From contig NZ_KZ319292.1 in NCBI RefSeq assembly GCF_002744755.1, positions 1 through 64,000 of the forward strand: 64,000 nt of DNA, given 5' to 3'. Each line of letters opens with the position of its first letter. Within the stretch, counting starts at the first letter, position 1. The stretch is from Leeuwenhoekiella nanhaiensis. GTDB lineage: Bacteria > Bacteroidota > Bacteroidia > Flavobacteriales > Flavobacteriaceae. The notes below the pieces were generated by a model. It was not told the DNA's origin, ran no database searches, and saw only the letters and a program-made list of their open reading frames with translations. Below, piece after piece: positions 56,350-64,000 of the stretch. The translations under genes and the position numbers were made by a program.

Positions 56350-57471
56350 ATGAAAAAGAAAATGCAAGGCCGGGGATTTGTATTTAGAAGCTATGATGCA
56401 CCCCAGCAATCCCTGTTTGAACAACTGCTTGAAATTTTTAAGGAACTGATTACCCATACCTCAGGTGATTTTGATGAGGCGATGGATTGGTTAAAAGAAT
56501 TGGATAATGAATATAACCTTACCAATGAGGACTATACACTTGATGATTTTGTGCAGGAACTTAAAGACAAGGGCTATATACGAGAAGAAATAGAACCTGA
56601 TGGGAGTAAAGGTACTTCCATAACCGCAAAAACCGAACAGGCCATTCGCAAGCGGGCTTTAGAGCAGATTTTTGGTAAGATGAAGCGCAGCGGAGTCGGA
56701 AATCACCGAACCAACCACATCGGGAGGGGAGATGAGCACACTGGTGAATACCGTGAGTATCGTTTTGGCGATGCGCTCGAACGGGTTTCAGTAACCGAAA
56801 GTCTTAAAAATGCTCAGATCAACAACGGTTTGGGATCTTTTGATCTCACGGAACGTGATTTGGTTGTCGAAGAAACCCAGCATAAGGCTCAGATGAGTAC
56901 GGTACTCATGATAGACATCAGCCACAGTATGATTCTGTATGGCGAAGACCGCATTACGCCCGCAAAGAAAGTGGCGATGGCGCTTGCCGAACTCATCACC
57001 ACCCGCTACCCGAAAGATACCTTAGACATTATTGTATTTGGTAATGATTCCTGGCCCATAAAAATTAAAGATCTGCCTTATTTGCAGGTAGGCCCCTATC
57101 ACACCAATACGGTTGCCGGGCTGCAATTGGCGATGGATATTTTGCGGCGTAAGCGAAATACCAACAAGCAGATTTTTATGATTACTGACGGTAAGCCCAG
57201 CTGCGTGCGGGAACCCGATGGATTTTATTACAAAAACAGCGTAGGACTTGATGAGTATATCGTTAACAAATGCTACAGTATGGCCAGCCAGGCTCGAAAG
57301 CTCAAAATCCCCATAACCACATTTATGATTGCTCAGGACCCATATTTGATGCGCTTTGTACGTCAATTTACGCAGGCCAATCAAGGTAAGGCGTTTTACA
57401 CCGGTTTACAGGGACTGGGCGAAATGATTTTTGAAGATTACGAGACCAACCGAAAAAAGAGAATTCGTTAA
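56350..57471 (+). CDS. VWA domain protein
   Basis: The 373-residue protein has an N-terminal helical region and a von Willebrand A domain (about 175-370) with the MIDAS motif D-I-S-H-S and a T-D-G-K-P segment. VWA proteins of this kind work with MoxR/ChlI-type AAA ATPases as metal-insertion or assembly complexes. The stop codon shares one base with the start of the sulfurtransferase gene and the AAA gene follows that, so the three form one operon. The substrate is unknown. Confidence 0.9.
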   Translation: MKKKMQGRGFVFRSYDAPQQSLFEQLLEIFKELITHTSGDFDEAMDWLKELDNEYNLTNEDYTLDDFVQELKDKGYIREEIEPDGSKGTSITAKTEQAIRKRALEQIFGKMKRSGVGNHRTNHIGRGDEHTGEYREYRFGDALERVSVTESLKNAQINNGLGSFDLTERDLVVEETQHKAQMSTVLMIDISHSMILYGEDRITPAKKVAMALAELITTRYPKDTLDIIVFGNDSWPIKIKDLPYLQVGPYHTNTVAGLQLAMDILRRKRNTNKQIFMITDGKPSCVREPDGFYYKNSVGLDEYIVNKCYSMASQARKLKIPITTFMIAQDPYLMRFVRQFTQANQGKAFYTGLQGLGEMIFEDYETNRKKRIR

Positions 57472-58298
57472 TGCAGCGTTCCACTTTAATCGCGGTTAAA
57501 GAGCTTTCCGCAATGCTTGATGATCCTGATCTGGTATTGCTTGATTGCAGTCTGAAAAAGACTGCATCTGGGAAGGAATTTGATCTAAAAGGTAAAACAA
57601 TTCCCGGAGCGCGATTTTTTGATCTTGAGAATACGTTTAGCGATGCTCAAAGTGACTTTCCTAACACCTTGCCTCAGACTCAGGATTTTGAGCGAAGGGC
57701 AAGAGCCTTAGGGATTAATACCGATTCAAAACTTGTTGTTTTTGACGCGGGAGGGATGTACTCGAGCCCAAGAGTCTGGTGGATGTTTCAAGTGATGGGA
57801 AACAGGCACATTAGAGTATTGAACGGTGGTTTGCCGGCCTGGAACGAGGCAGGTTTTCCGCTTGCGGAAGGTTTTGAAACTGATTTTGAAGAAGGAAATT
57901 TTAAAGCAGCATTTGATCACGGCAGCGTCAAGTCTTTTCAAGATATTGAGCAGAATACCGATGCTCAAAAGTTTACACTTGTAGACGCGCGTTCTTCCGG
58001 AAGGTTTAAGGGTATTGATCCGGAGCCCCGGCCGCATTTACAGAGTGGGAGTATTCCACAATCGGTAAATTTTCCTTTTCAGGATGTTTTAGAAAATGGA
58101 AAATTTAAATCTAAAACCGAACTGTATAAGTTGTTTGAAGAGCGTTCTCTGTTGACTGATAAACTGGTTTACAGTTGCGGGTCGGGTCTTACTGCCTGTA
58201 TCATTATGCTGGCAGGCCAAATTGCCGCTCAAAAAGGAATACAGCTTTACGATGGCTCGTGGACCGAATGGGCTGAATTAAAGAAAATGAAAAAGTAA
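57471..58298 (+). CDS. thiosulfate/3-mercaptopyruvate sulfurtransferase
   Basis: The 275-residue protein has two rhodanese domains. The first (about 5-130) is inactive-like and contains F-D-A-G-G-M-Y-S-S-P-R-V-W-W. The second (about 150-270) carries the catalytic Cys in S-C-G-S-G-L-T-A, the loop type of 3-mercaptopyruvate sulfurtransferases. It moves sulfane sulfur to thiols or cyanide in the cytosol. It sits between a VWA gene and a AAA ATPase gene, with which it is coupled (1-nt overlap before, 15 nt after). This suggests sulfur transfer may be part of that complex's work. Confidence 0.92.
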   Translation: MQRSTLIAVKELSAMLDDPDLVLLDCSLKKTASGKEFDLKGKTIPGARFFDLENTFSDAQSDFPNTLPQTQDFERRARALGINTDSKLVVFDAGGMYSSPRVWWMFQVMGNRHIRVLNGGLPAWNEAGFPLAEGFETDFEEGNFKAAFDHGSVKSFQDIEQNTDAQKFTLVDARSSGRFKGIDPEPRPHLQSGSIPQSVNFPFQDVLENGKFKSKTELYKLFEERSLLTDKLVYSCGSGLTACIIMLAGQIAAQKGIQLYDGSWTEWAELKKMKK

Positions 58299-58313
58299 AA
58301 TAAAAATTGAAAA

Positions 58314-59777
58314 ATGAGTAAACCAAGTAGTTCAACATTGGGCGAACTTAAAAAGTCAGGCTATGTAAGCCGAAGTATTAAAGACGAGTTACGTGCCAAT
58401 TTGCTGAAGAATATAAAAAATGGAGTCAATTCGTTTGAGGGCATTCACGGCTATGAGTATACCGTAATCCCCGAACTGGAACGTGCCATTCTATCTAAAC
58501 ACAATATCAATTTACTGGGATTGCGCGGTCAGGCCAAGACACGTCTTGCGCGCCTGATGGTTCAATTACTGGATGAGTGGATTCCGGTAGTGGAAGGTTC
58601 TGAGTTAAATGATGATCCTCTAAAGCCACTTTCACGCTACGCGAAAGAGCTCATCGCCGATAAAGGCGATGACACCCCCATTGATTGGATGCATCGGGAT
58701 GAGCGTTTTGCCGAAAAACTGGCAACCCCAGATGTTACGGTAGCCGATTTAGTAGGGGATGTTGACCCTATTAAAGCTGCTAATCTTAAACTGAGTTATG
58801 CTGATGACCGCGTGATTCACTTCGGGATGATTCCACGCGCTAACCGCTGCATTTTTGTGATTAATGAATTGCCCGATTTGCAGGCGCGTATTCAGGTTGC
58901 TTTGTTTAATATTTTGCAGGAAGGAGATATTCAGATACGCGGGTTTAAACTGCGTCTGGCTTTAGATCTTCAGTTTGTATTTACCGCAAACCCGGAAGAT
59001 TATACCAACCGCGGAAGTATTGTAACTCCACTAAAAGACCGAATCGGCTCTCAGATTCTTACGCATTATCCCGAAAGTATAGAGATTGCCCGAACGATCA
59101 CCCAACAGGAGGCTAAAAGCGATGAGCGCACCGAAGATAATATCTACGTGCCTTCGTTAGCCAAAGACTTGCTGGAGCAAATTAGTTTTGAAGCGCGCAA
59201 TAGTGAATACATCGATGCTAAGAGTGGGGTGAGTGCCCGTATGAGTATAACGGCCTATGAAAATCTGCTGAGTACGGCAGAGCGCAGAGCGCTTTTAGCC
59301 GGTGAAGAAAATACGACGGTGCGTTTAGGAGACTTTATGGGAATGATTCCGGCAATTACGGGTAAAGTTGAGCTTGTTTACGAAGGAGAGCAGGAGGGAG
59401 CTGCAAATGTGGCTCAGACGCTGGTAGGAGATGCGATTAAAACTTTATTCATCACTTATTTCCCCGAAATCAAAAAGCTTGAAAAGGAAAGTGAGAAAAG
59501 TCCGTATGATGATATCGTATCCTGGTTTTTTGATCAGACCGATTTCCGATTACTTGATGATTTAAGTGAAACTGAATATAAAAAGACTTTAGATTCAATT
59601 ACTCCGCTCGAAGAATTGATCAATACCCATCAACCCGATCTCGATGCGAAAGACAAATACTTTATGAAAGAGTTTGTGCTTTGGGCGCTGGTAGAGTATA
59701 AAAAATTGAGCAAATACCGTCTCTCTGACGGAATGCGATTTAATGATCTATACGGCAGTTACATTAAAGGACTTTAG
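58314..59777 (+). CDS. MoxR/ChlI-type AAA ATPase
   Basis: The 487-residue protein has an AAA+ domain with Walker A G-L-R-G-Q-A-K-T-R (about 73-81), Walker B C-I-F-V-I-N-E-L and a sensor region V-F-T-A-N-P-E-D-Y-T-N-R-G, close to the magnesium-chelatase I-subunit type. A C-terminal helical domain of about 150 residues follows. Paired with the VWA protein two genes upstream, it should form an ATP-driven chaperone or metal-insertion complex. A terminator follows. Confidence 0.9.
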   Translation: MSKPSSSTLGELKKSGYVSRSIKDELRANLLKNIKNGVNSFEGIHGYEYTVIPELERAILSKHNINLLGLRGQAKTRLARLMVQLLDEWIPVVEGSELNDDPLKPLSRYAKELIADKGDDTPIDWMHRDERFAEKLATPDVTVADLVGDVDPIKAANLKLSYADDRVIHFGMIPRANRCIFVINELPDLQARIQVALFNILQEGDIQIRGFKLRLALDLQFVFTANPEDYTNRGSIVTPLKDRIGSQILTHYPESIEIARTITQQEAKSDERTEDNIYVPSLAKDLLEQISFEARNSEYIDAKSGVSARMSITAYENLLSTAERRALLAGEENTTVRLGDFMGMIPAITGKVELVYEGEQEGAANVAQTLVGDAIKTLFITYFPEIKKLEKESEKSPYDDIVSWFFDQTDFRLLDDLSETEYKKTLDSITPLEELINTHQPDLDAKDKYFMKEFVLWALVEYKKLSKYRLSDGMRFNDLYGSYIKGL

Positions 59778-59798
59778 TGATTCCTAAGGCTATAAAAC

Positions 59799-59831
59799 AA
59801 AAATCCCGTCAACATTGACGGGATTTTTTTG
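59799..59831. terminator. bidirectional intrinsic terminator
   Basis: AAATCCCGTCA (59801-59811), an ACAT loop and TGACGGGATTT (59816-59826), with A and T runs. It ends the VWA/AAA operon and the convergent OmpA operon. Confidence 0.92.
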
Positions 59832-59849
59832 TTATGAAGATTTGTGCTT

Positions 59850-61730
59850 TTAATTAACAATGGTAAACTCGCTACGGCGGTTTTCATCGTGCTGCTCGTC
59901 TGTACAGTTCATTTCATCGCAGTTATTAATTGGGTCAGACTCACCATAGCCTTTTGCGGTAAGGCGATCTGCGTCAATACCTTTTGAAATCACATAATCG
60001 CGGGTAGCCTGTGCACGACGCTCAGACAATTCCTGATTGTAGGTGTCTGAACCGCGCAAGTCAGTATGTGACCCAATCTCTACTTTCATTTCAGGATATT
60101 TCTGCATAATACCCACTAATTTATTCAGTGTTAGCGCTGCATCGGGTCTTATGTTTGACTTATCAAAATCGAAATAAATTTTTTCGAGATTAATCTGCGT
60201 AAGTTGGTTACGTTCATTAACCACAACAAGTTCTTCAGTATCTGCATAGGCTTCCATATACAATCTCAATGCAGTCTTCGTATTGCGAGAATATTCAATA
60301 CGCACGTCTTTTTCGATAGGAACAAAAAGCTCTTTTGAGGCTTTTACCTTATACAAACTGTTAGGACGTACTTCAAATTTGAAGCTTCCTTCTTCATCAG
60401 TAGTAGCAGTTAAAAGTGTACCGGTTTCAGGTCTGAACAAGGTTACCTTGGCTCCGGGAATAGGCTCTAGTGTTTTTTTATTGTCTACATTACCAATGAT
60501 CTGATAATTGATATTCGGTAATGCTTCAAAGCGGTATAGTTTGTCTTTACCGGTTCGGTTTGATGAAAAATAACCGGTACCCTCATTTTCTTTCATAATC
60601 AAGGCAAAATCGTCTGCATTGGAGTTTATAGATGTTCCTAAATTATAAGCGTCAGCAAAAGTATCACCCGAAATCTTACTACGATACAGGTCAAGACCAC
60701 CCAGACCCTCGGCACGATTGGAAGCAAAGTAAAGACTGCCGGCGTCAGAAATAAACGGGAACTGCTCCAGCTTATCGCTGTTGATACGATTTCCTAAATT
60801 AACAGGATCAGAGAACGATCCGTCATCGTTAATCGTTGCTTTATAAATATCGAAACTACCAAAACCTCCGGGCATATCGCTACTGAAATACAGCGCTTTC
60901 CCATCGGGGCTTAATGCAGGATGCGCAACAGAATATTCGTCAGAACTGATGGGTAAAAGCTGAATATTTCCCCATTGACCATTTACCAGTTCGGCACTGT
61001 AGATTTGCAATACCGCAACTTTTGCACCGCGTACGCGTGTAAAATCATTGCTTGTACGGGTAAAGTACATTTTCTGGCCATCAGCGCTGAAAACCGCGTT
61101 ACTCTCGTGCGTATCGGTATTGATCATTCCGGGGAATTCCCCGTTATCAGTTATAGCGCTTCCATTAACGTTGGCATAATACAGATCAAGATACGGTCTG
61201 CCGGTCCAGGGATAAATAGGGCGGGAAGCGTTTCGGTCTGAAGCAAAGATGATTTGACGATCATAGTAAGCCGCGCCAAAATCATTGTAAGCAGAACTGG
61301 CATCCAGAATTTCAGGAAAGAAAAACTGCTCAACAGTTTCATCAAGGGCTTCCATATCTTTTAAAACATTGACTTCCTCGCCGGTATATTTGGTGAGGAG
61401 TTCATTTGCTTTTTGGTAATCACTATTGCGTTTGGCCGCATCAGCATATCTGAATAGGATTGCTTTATCCTGATTTGGTTTTAATTCCCACAAATCAGCA
61501 TATGTTTCAGTAGCTTTCGCAGCATTTTGTGTGTAATAATACGCATCGGCCAGATTGCGGGTCGCTAAGGTATCAAGGCTGCCATTTTCGGCCTCCGTTG
61601 TATAGGCTTCTATCGCTTCGGCGTATGCCTGATTTGCAAAGAGCTTATGAGCCTGTTGCAAATTTTTATTTTGAGTATATCCTACGTTGCAAACAGCTAG
61701 CAGAATAACGAAGAGGGTAAGTTTTTTCAT
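59850..61730 (-). CDS. OmpA family protein with PD40 propeller (gliding/T9SS-associated)
   Basis: The 626-residue protein has a signal peptide (near V-C-N-V-G-Y-T-Q) and TPR-like helices (about 20-125). A beta-propeller of PD40 repeats (about 150-390, with A-L-Y-F-S-S-D-M-P-G-G-F-G-S-F-D-I-Y) is followed by a carboxypeptidase-regulatory-like domain (about 405-490) and an OmpA peptidoglycan-binding domain (about 515-626, G-S-H-T-D-L-R-G-S and L-S-E-R-R-A). It tethers a complex to peptidoglycan. It is the last gene of a PorP/SprF operon. Confidence 0.94.
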   Translation of the reverse strand: MKKLTLFVILLAVCNVGYTQNKNLQQAHKLFANQAYAEAIEAYTTEAENGSLDTLATRNLADAYYYTQNAAKATETYADLWELKPNQDKAILFRYADAAKRNSDYQKANELLTKYTGEEVNVLKDMEALDETVEQFFFPEILDASSAYNDFGAAYYDRQIIFASDRNASRPIYPWTGRPYLDLYYANVNGSAITDNGEFPGMINTDTHESNAVFSADGQKMYFTRTSNDFTRVRGAKVAVLQIYSAELVNGQWGNIQLLPISSDEYSVAHPALSPDGKALYFSSDMPGGFGSFDIYKATINDDGSFSDPVNLGNRINSDKLEQFPFISDAGSLYFASNRAEGLGGLDLYRSKISGDTFADAYNLGTSINSNADDFALIMKENEGTGYFSSNRTGKDKLYRFEALPNINYQIIGNVDNKKTLEPIPGAKVTLFRPETGTLLTATTDEEGSFKFEVRPNSLYKVKASKELFVPIEKDVRIEYSRNTKTALRLYMEAYADTEELVVVNERNQLTQINLEKIYFDFDKSNIRPDAALTLNKLVGIMQKYPEMKVEIGSHTDLRGSDTYNQELSERRAQATRDYVISKGIDADRLTAKGYGESDPINNCDEMNCTDEQHDENRRSEFTIVN

Positions 61731-61747
61731 AGTTGTGGTGCTGTAGT

Positions 61748-62692
61748 TTAGAAGAATCGGGGTGATTTGCGGTAAGACGGTACGTCGCTGAAGATATTGA
61801 AGTCAAACAGCACCATCACTTCGTGGCTTCCGTTGTTGTACTGCCCAAGATTTGAAGTGGTGTAATCGTATGCATAACCCACTCGTATTCCCGGAGTAAC
61901 TTCAAAATTAACCATACCGGTAACGGCATCATCTATACGGTAACCAATACCCGCCTCAAAACGCTGATTGAAGCGTACGTTTGCGTTTACATCTATGCTT
62001 ACCGGAGCTCCGTTTACCCAGCGAGCCATAAATGAAGGTTTGAACTGAAGGTTTTCGGAAGGTTCAAAAACATAACCTCCGGTCAGGAAGTAATGGGTGT
62101 TTTCACTTCCCAGACGTTGCACGCCATCCTGGTCTTCTATGTGTTTAGAGGCAACCAGGTTGGGAGCAGAAAGCCCCACATAGTATCTTTCAGAAAAATA
62201 ATAGGCTCCTATACCAATGGTAGGATAAGTCTGATTGATATTCTGCTGAAAGGAAGGGTCTGTTGCTGGTCCGCCGGTTCCTAGCTGGATGTTGCTAAAA
62301 TCCGTACTAAAAAACGAAGCACCTGCCTTTAAACCTAAGGAGAGCGTTGCATCGTCCTGAATCTTCAGCTTGTAAGCAAAATCTGCATTGAGGTTGGTTT
62401 CTTGTACAACGTTGCCAATCTCATCGTGAACGAGGTTAAGACCCAATTCAACCTTATCTGACATAGGCAAATGACCAAAGAAACTTGCTGTTGTGGGTGC
62501 TCCATCTATACCCACCCATTGCGAACGGTAAAGTGCGCCAACTTTGGCTTTGTTTACTGAGGCGTAAGCAGGGTTGATTACGCTCATATTGTACATATAC
62601 TGGGTGTACTCAGGATCTTGCTGTCCATACATGCTACCGCAAAAAAGGACAAGAGCTGCAAATACTGTAAATATTGAAGTTGAAATTTTCAT
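61748..62692 (-). CDS. PorP/SprF family outer-membrane protein
   Basis: The 314-residue protein has a signal peptide and the family start Q-Q-D-P-E-Y-T-Q-Y-M-Y-N-M-S-V-I-N-P-A-Y-A. The rest is a beta-barrel with amphipathic strands ending in V-M-V-L-F-D-F-N-I-F. PorP/SprF proteins help T9SS-dependent surface proteins with type B C-terminal domains to reach or stay on the surface. It follows a protein with that domain by 15 nt and is followed by the OmpA-PD40 gene, the standard set. Confidence 0.95.
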   Translation of the reverse strand: MKISTSIFTVFAALVLFCGSMYGQQDPEYTQYMYNMSVINPAYASVNKAKVGALYRSQWVGIDGAPTTASFFGHLPMSDKVELGLNLVHDEIGNVVQETNLNADFAYKLKIQDDATLSLGLKAGASFFSTDFSNIQLGTGGPATDPSFQQNINQTYPTIGIGAYYFSERYYVGLSAPNLVASKHIEDQDGVQRLGSENTHYFLTGGYVFEPSENLQFKPSFMARWVNGAPVSIDVNANVRFNQRFEAGIGYRIDDAVTGMVNFEVTPGIRVGYAYDYTTSNLGQYNNGSHEVMVLFDFNIFSDVPSYRKSPRFF

Positions 62693-62707
62693 CGAAATAA
62701 TCCTTTT

Positions 62708-64000
62708 TTATCGGTTAAGATATACGTTACCTTGTTTTGGACGGGTCTGACCGTCATTGAAGTTGATGATGTAGAAATAAACACCATTGGGTAGCACATT
62801 ACCACCCAAATTATTGGTGTTAGCCTGTCCGTTCCAGAAACCGGTTGAGGTGTTACCTTTAAAAACCACGCTTCCGTTTCGGTTAAAGATTTCAATGGTG
62901 TAATCCGGGTAGATGAGGTCAATGTTTTTCATTTCAAAGACATCATTGATTCCGTCTCCGTTTGGTGAGAATCCGTTAGGAATAAATACCGAGTCACAAC
63001 CACTTAAATCAACAGTTACTGCCAGACGTTGCGAACTTTCACAACCGCTATCTCCATTAATAACACCAATGTAATAGGTGCTGTTGTCGCTTAGTAGCGT
63101 CCCTGAACTCAGGGCAGCACCACCGATTGCGGCGTTATAGGTTACTACGGTAAATGAACCGGTCACTCGAGATTCAAGGTCTGCGATAGTAGGTGAATCA
63201 TTAATACAGAAAGTCTCACCACCGGCTGCAAGAGTAGGCGCAGCAGGATCTTCTGAAATAAACGATGCAGCAGGATTGTCTACATTTAAAGCACTACAGG
63301 TTGTTGTGAAATTTTGCACATCAACAATAGTAACCGTAGTACTTCCGCTATTAAGGATTAACGCTGCATCCAGATCTAAAGTAGCCGCTCCAGAAGTAAA
63401 CGAAAGGGTCTCGGTCAATGCTTCGCTCGTATTGGCTCCGCTTAATTGATAGGTTACGAAATAATCAGCATCAGCTAAAAGCGTCGCCCCAGATAAGCTT
63501 ACGCTAACAGGCTCGCCAAAACAGACATCAGCAATTGAAACTGCAAGTCCGTCTGCATCGGGTAATGGAAGTACCTCAAAATCATCAGAAATTACTAATG
63601 GATCAGAATCACAACCGGCAGCACTGCTCACCAGAGTCAAGGTGAAGGTTGTAATACCGGTTTCGGTAAGTGAAGTAGCCGGGATTTCGAAGCTTCCGGC
63701 ACCAGAGGCTATACTTAAAGTTGTTGTAACATCAGTTGCTTCATTAGCTCCGGAAAGATCGTAAGTTATCGTATAATCCCCATCAGCCAGGCCGGTAGCG
63801 TTTGTAAAGCTTACAAATCCGTTTTCGTTAAGGCAGATATCTGAAGCCGCCAGTTGTCCATCAGCCACATCAGGAATAGGGTTAACAACAAAGTCTACGG
63901 TTGCAATAGTTGTACTTACACACGAAGTAGCCGCGTTAATTACCTGATTAATACTGAACGTAGTTGTACCTGCATTCGCCAGAGTTGCCGCATCTAGATT
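62708..64000 (-). CDS. T9SS-exported protein with gliding-motility C-terminal domain (5' end outside window)
   Basis: The frame is open from the window edge at 64000 down to the stop at 62708, so only the C-terminal 430 residues are present; the first codon in frame is at 64000. It has at least two related Ig-like or adhesin-like repeats (patterns D-(A/G)-D-Y-x-(V/I)-T-Y-x-L-S-G-A-N). It ends in the type B C-terminal domain: F-I-P-N-G-F-S-P-N-G-D-G-I-N-D and P-N-G-V-Y-F-Y-I-I-N. It should be secreted by T9SS and fixed on the surface. PorP/SprF and OmpA-PD40 genes follow. Confidence 0.93.
   Translation of the reverse strand, partial: NLDAATLANAGTTTFSINQVINAATSCVSTTIATVDFVVNPIPDVADGQLAASDICLNENGFVSFTNATGLADGDYTITYDLSGANEATDVTTTLSIASGAGSFEIPATSLTETGITTFTLTLVSSAAGCDSDPLVISDDFEVLPLPDADGLAVSIADVCFGEPVSVSLSGATLLADADYFVTYQLSGANTSEALTETLSFTSGAATLDLDAALILNSGSTTVTIVDVQNFTTTCSALNVDNPAASFISEDPAAPTLAAGGETFCINDSPTIADLESRVTGSFTVVTYNAAIGGAALSSGTLLSDNSTYYIGVINGDSGCESSQRLAVTVDLSGCDSVFIPNGFSPNGDGINDVFEMKNIDLIYPDYTIEIFNRNGSVVFKGNTSTGFWNGQANTNNLGGNVLPNGVYFYIINFNDGQTRPKQGNVYLNR

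Overview
The window looks like the chromosome of a member of the Flavobacteriaceae (Bacteroidota), probably marine. Signs of this are a type IX secretion/gliding gene set (PorP/SprF, OmpA-PD40, gliding-motility C-terminal domain), DUF4252 proteins behind an ECF sigma factor, the Bacteroidota promoter box TAnnTTTG before many genes, few Shine-Dalgarno sequences and many short lipoprotein signal peptides. The genus cannot be fixed from the sequence. No rRNA, tRNA, transposase, phage gene or CRISPR array was seen. Layout: 0.1-4.5 kb is an accessory stretch of small minus-strand genes (PspC, two lipoproteins, a TonB-plug-like fragment and orphans). Within it, two related imperfect palindromes of about 120-150 bp follow the stop codons of two orphan genes, like a short cassette array; one of those orphans carries an RN-x4-H motif as in HEPN ribonucleases. 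4.5-7.4 kb has a hotdog thioesterase, a ParDE toxin-antitoxin pair and RmuC. 7.4-12.7 kb is a vitamin B12 uptake locus: btuFCD on the minus strand and btuB on the plus strand behind a cobalamin riboswitch with an unusually long insertion. 12.7-17.9 kb has two tandem S41 protease lipoproteins, then a divergent ECF sigma/anti-sigma/DUF4252 operon with a candidate autoregulated promoter. 17.9-24.7 kb is core metabolism (pta-ackA, purB) plus a haem-binding protein and a sirtuin. 24.7-36.5 kb has a five-repeat CHRD lipoprotein, trmH, a cold-shock-type DEAD-box helicase with a hairpin at the 5' end of its mRNA, rdgB, a VIT-type transporter, XdhC/MocA, rpiA and a divergent quinone reductase/HxlR regulator pair. 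36.5-47.7 kb holds a sulfur-handling operon (MBL-rhodanese fusion plus rhodanese), a 1222-residue phosphoesterase-barrel fusion, a LytS/LytT two-component operon with 2TM proteins, a DUF2254 protein and a LETM1-like protein. 47.7-56.2 kb has an orphan plus-strand terminator that implies a small RNA, an RskA-type anti-sigma/ECF pair, Cu/Zn SOD, a diacylglycerol-kinase-like/APP1 divergent pair, a 1073-residue BNR/sortilin-like protein and a fasciclin lipoprotein. 56.3-59.8 kb is a VWA/sulfurtransferase/AAA operon. 59.8-64 kb is the OmpA-PorP-gliding-CTD operon, whose first gene runs off the end of the window. The main functional blocks are envelope traffic and stress (two ECF systems, OmpA/PorP, LytS/LytT), B12 import, acetate overflow metabolism and sulfur/redox chemistry. 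The least explained parts are the cassette-like region near 2.4-4.5 kb, the orphan small transcript near 47.9 kb, the degenerate phosphoesterase-barrel fusion and the VWA/sulfurtransferase/AAA operon.
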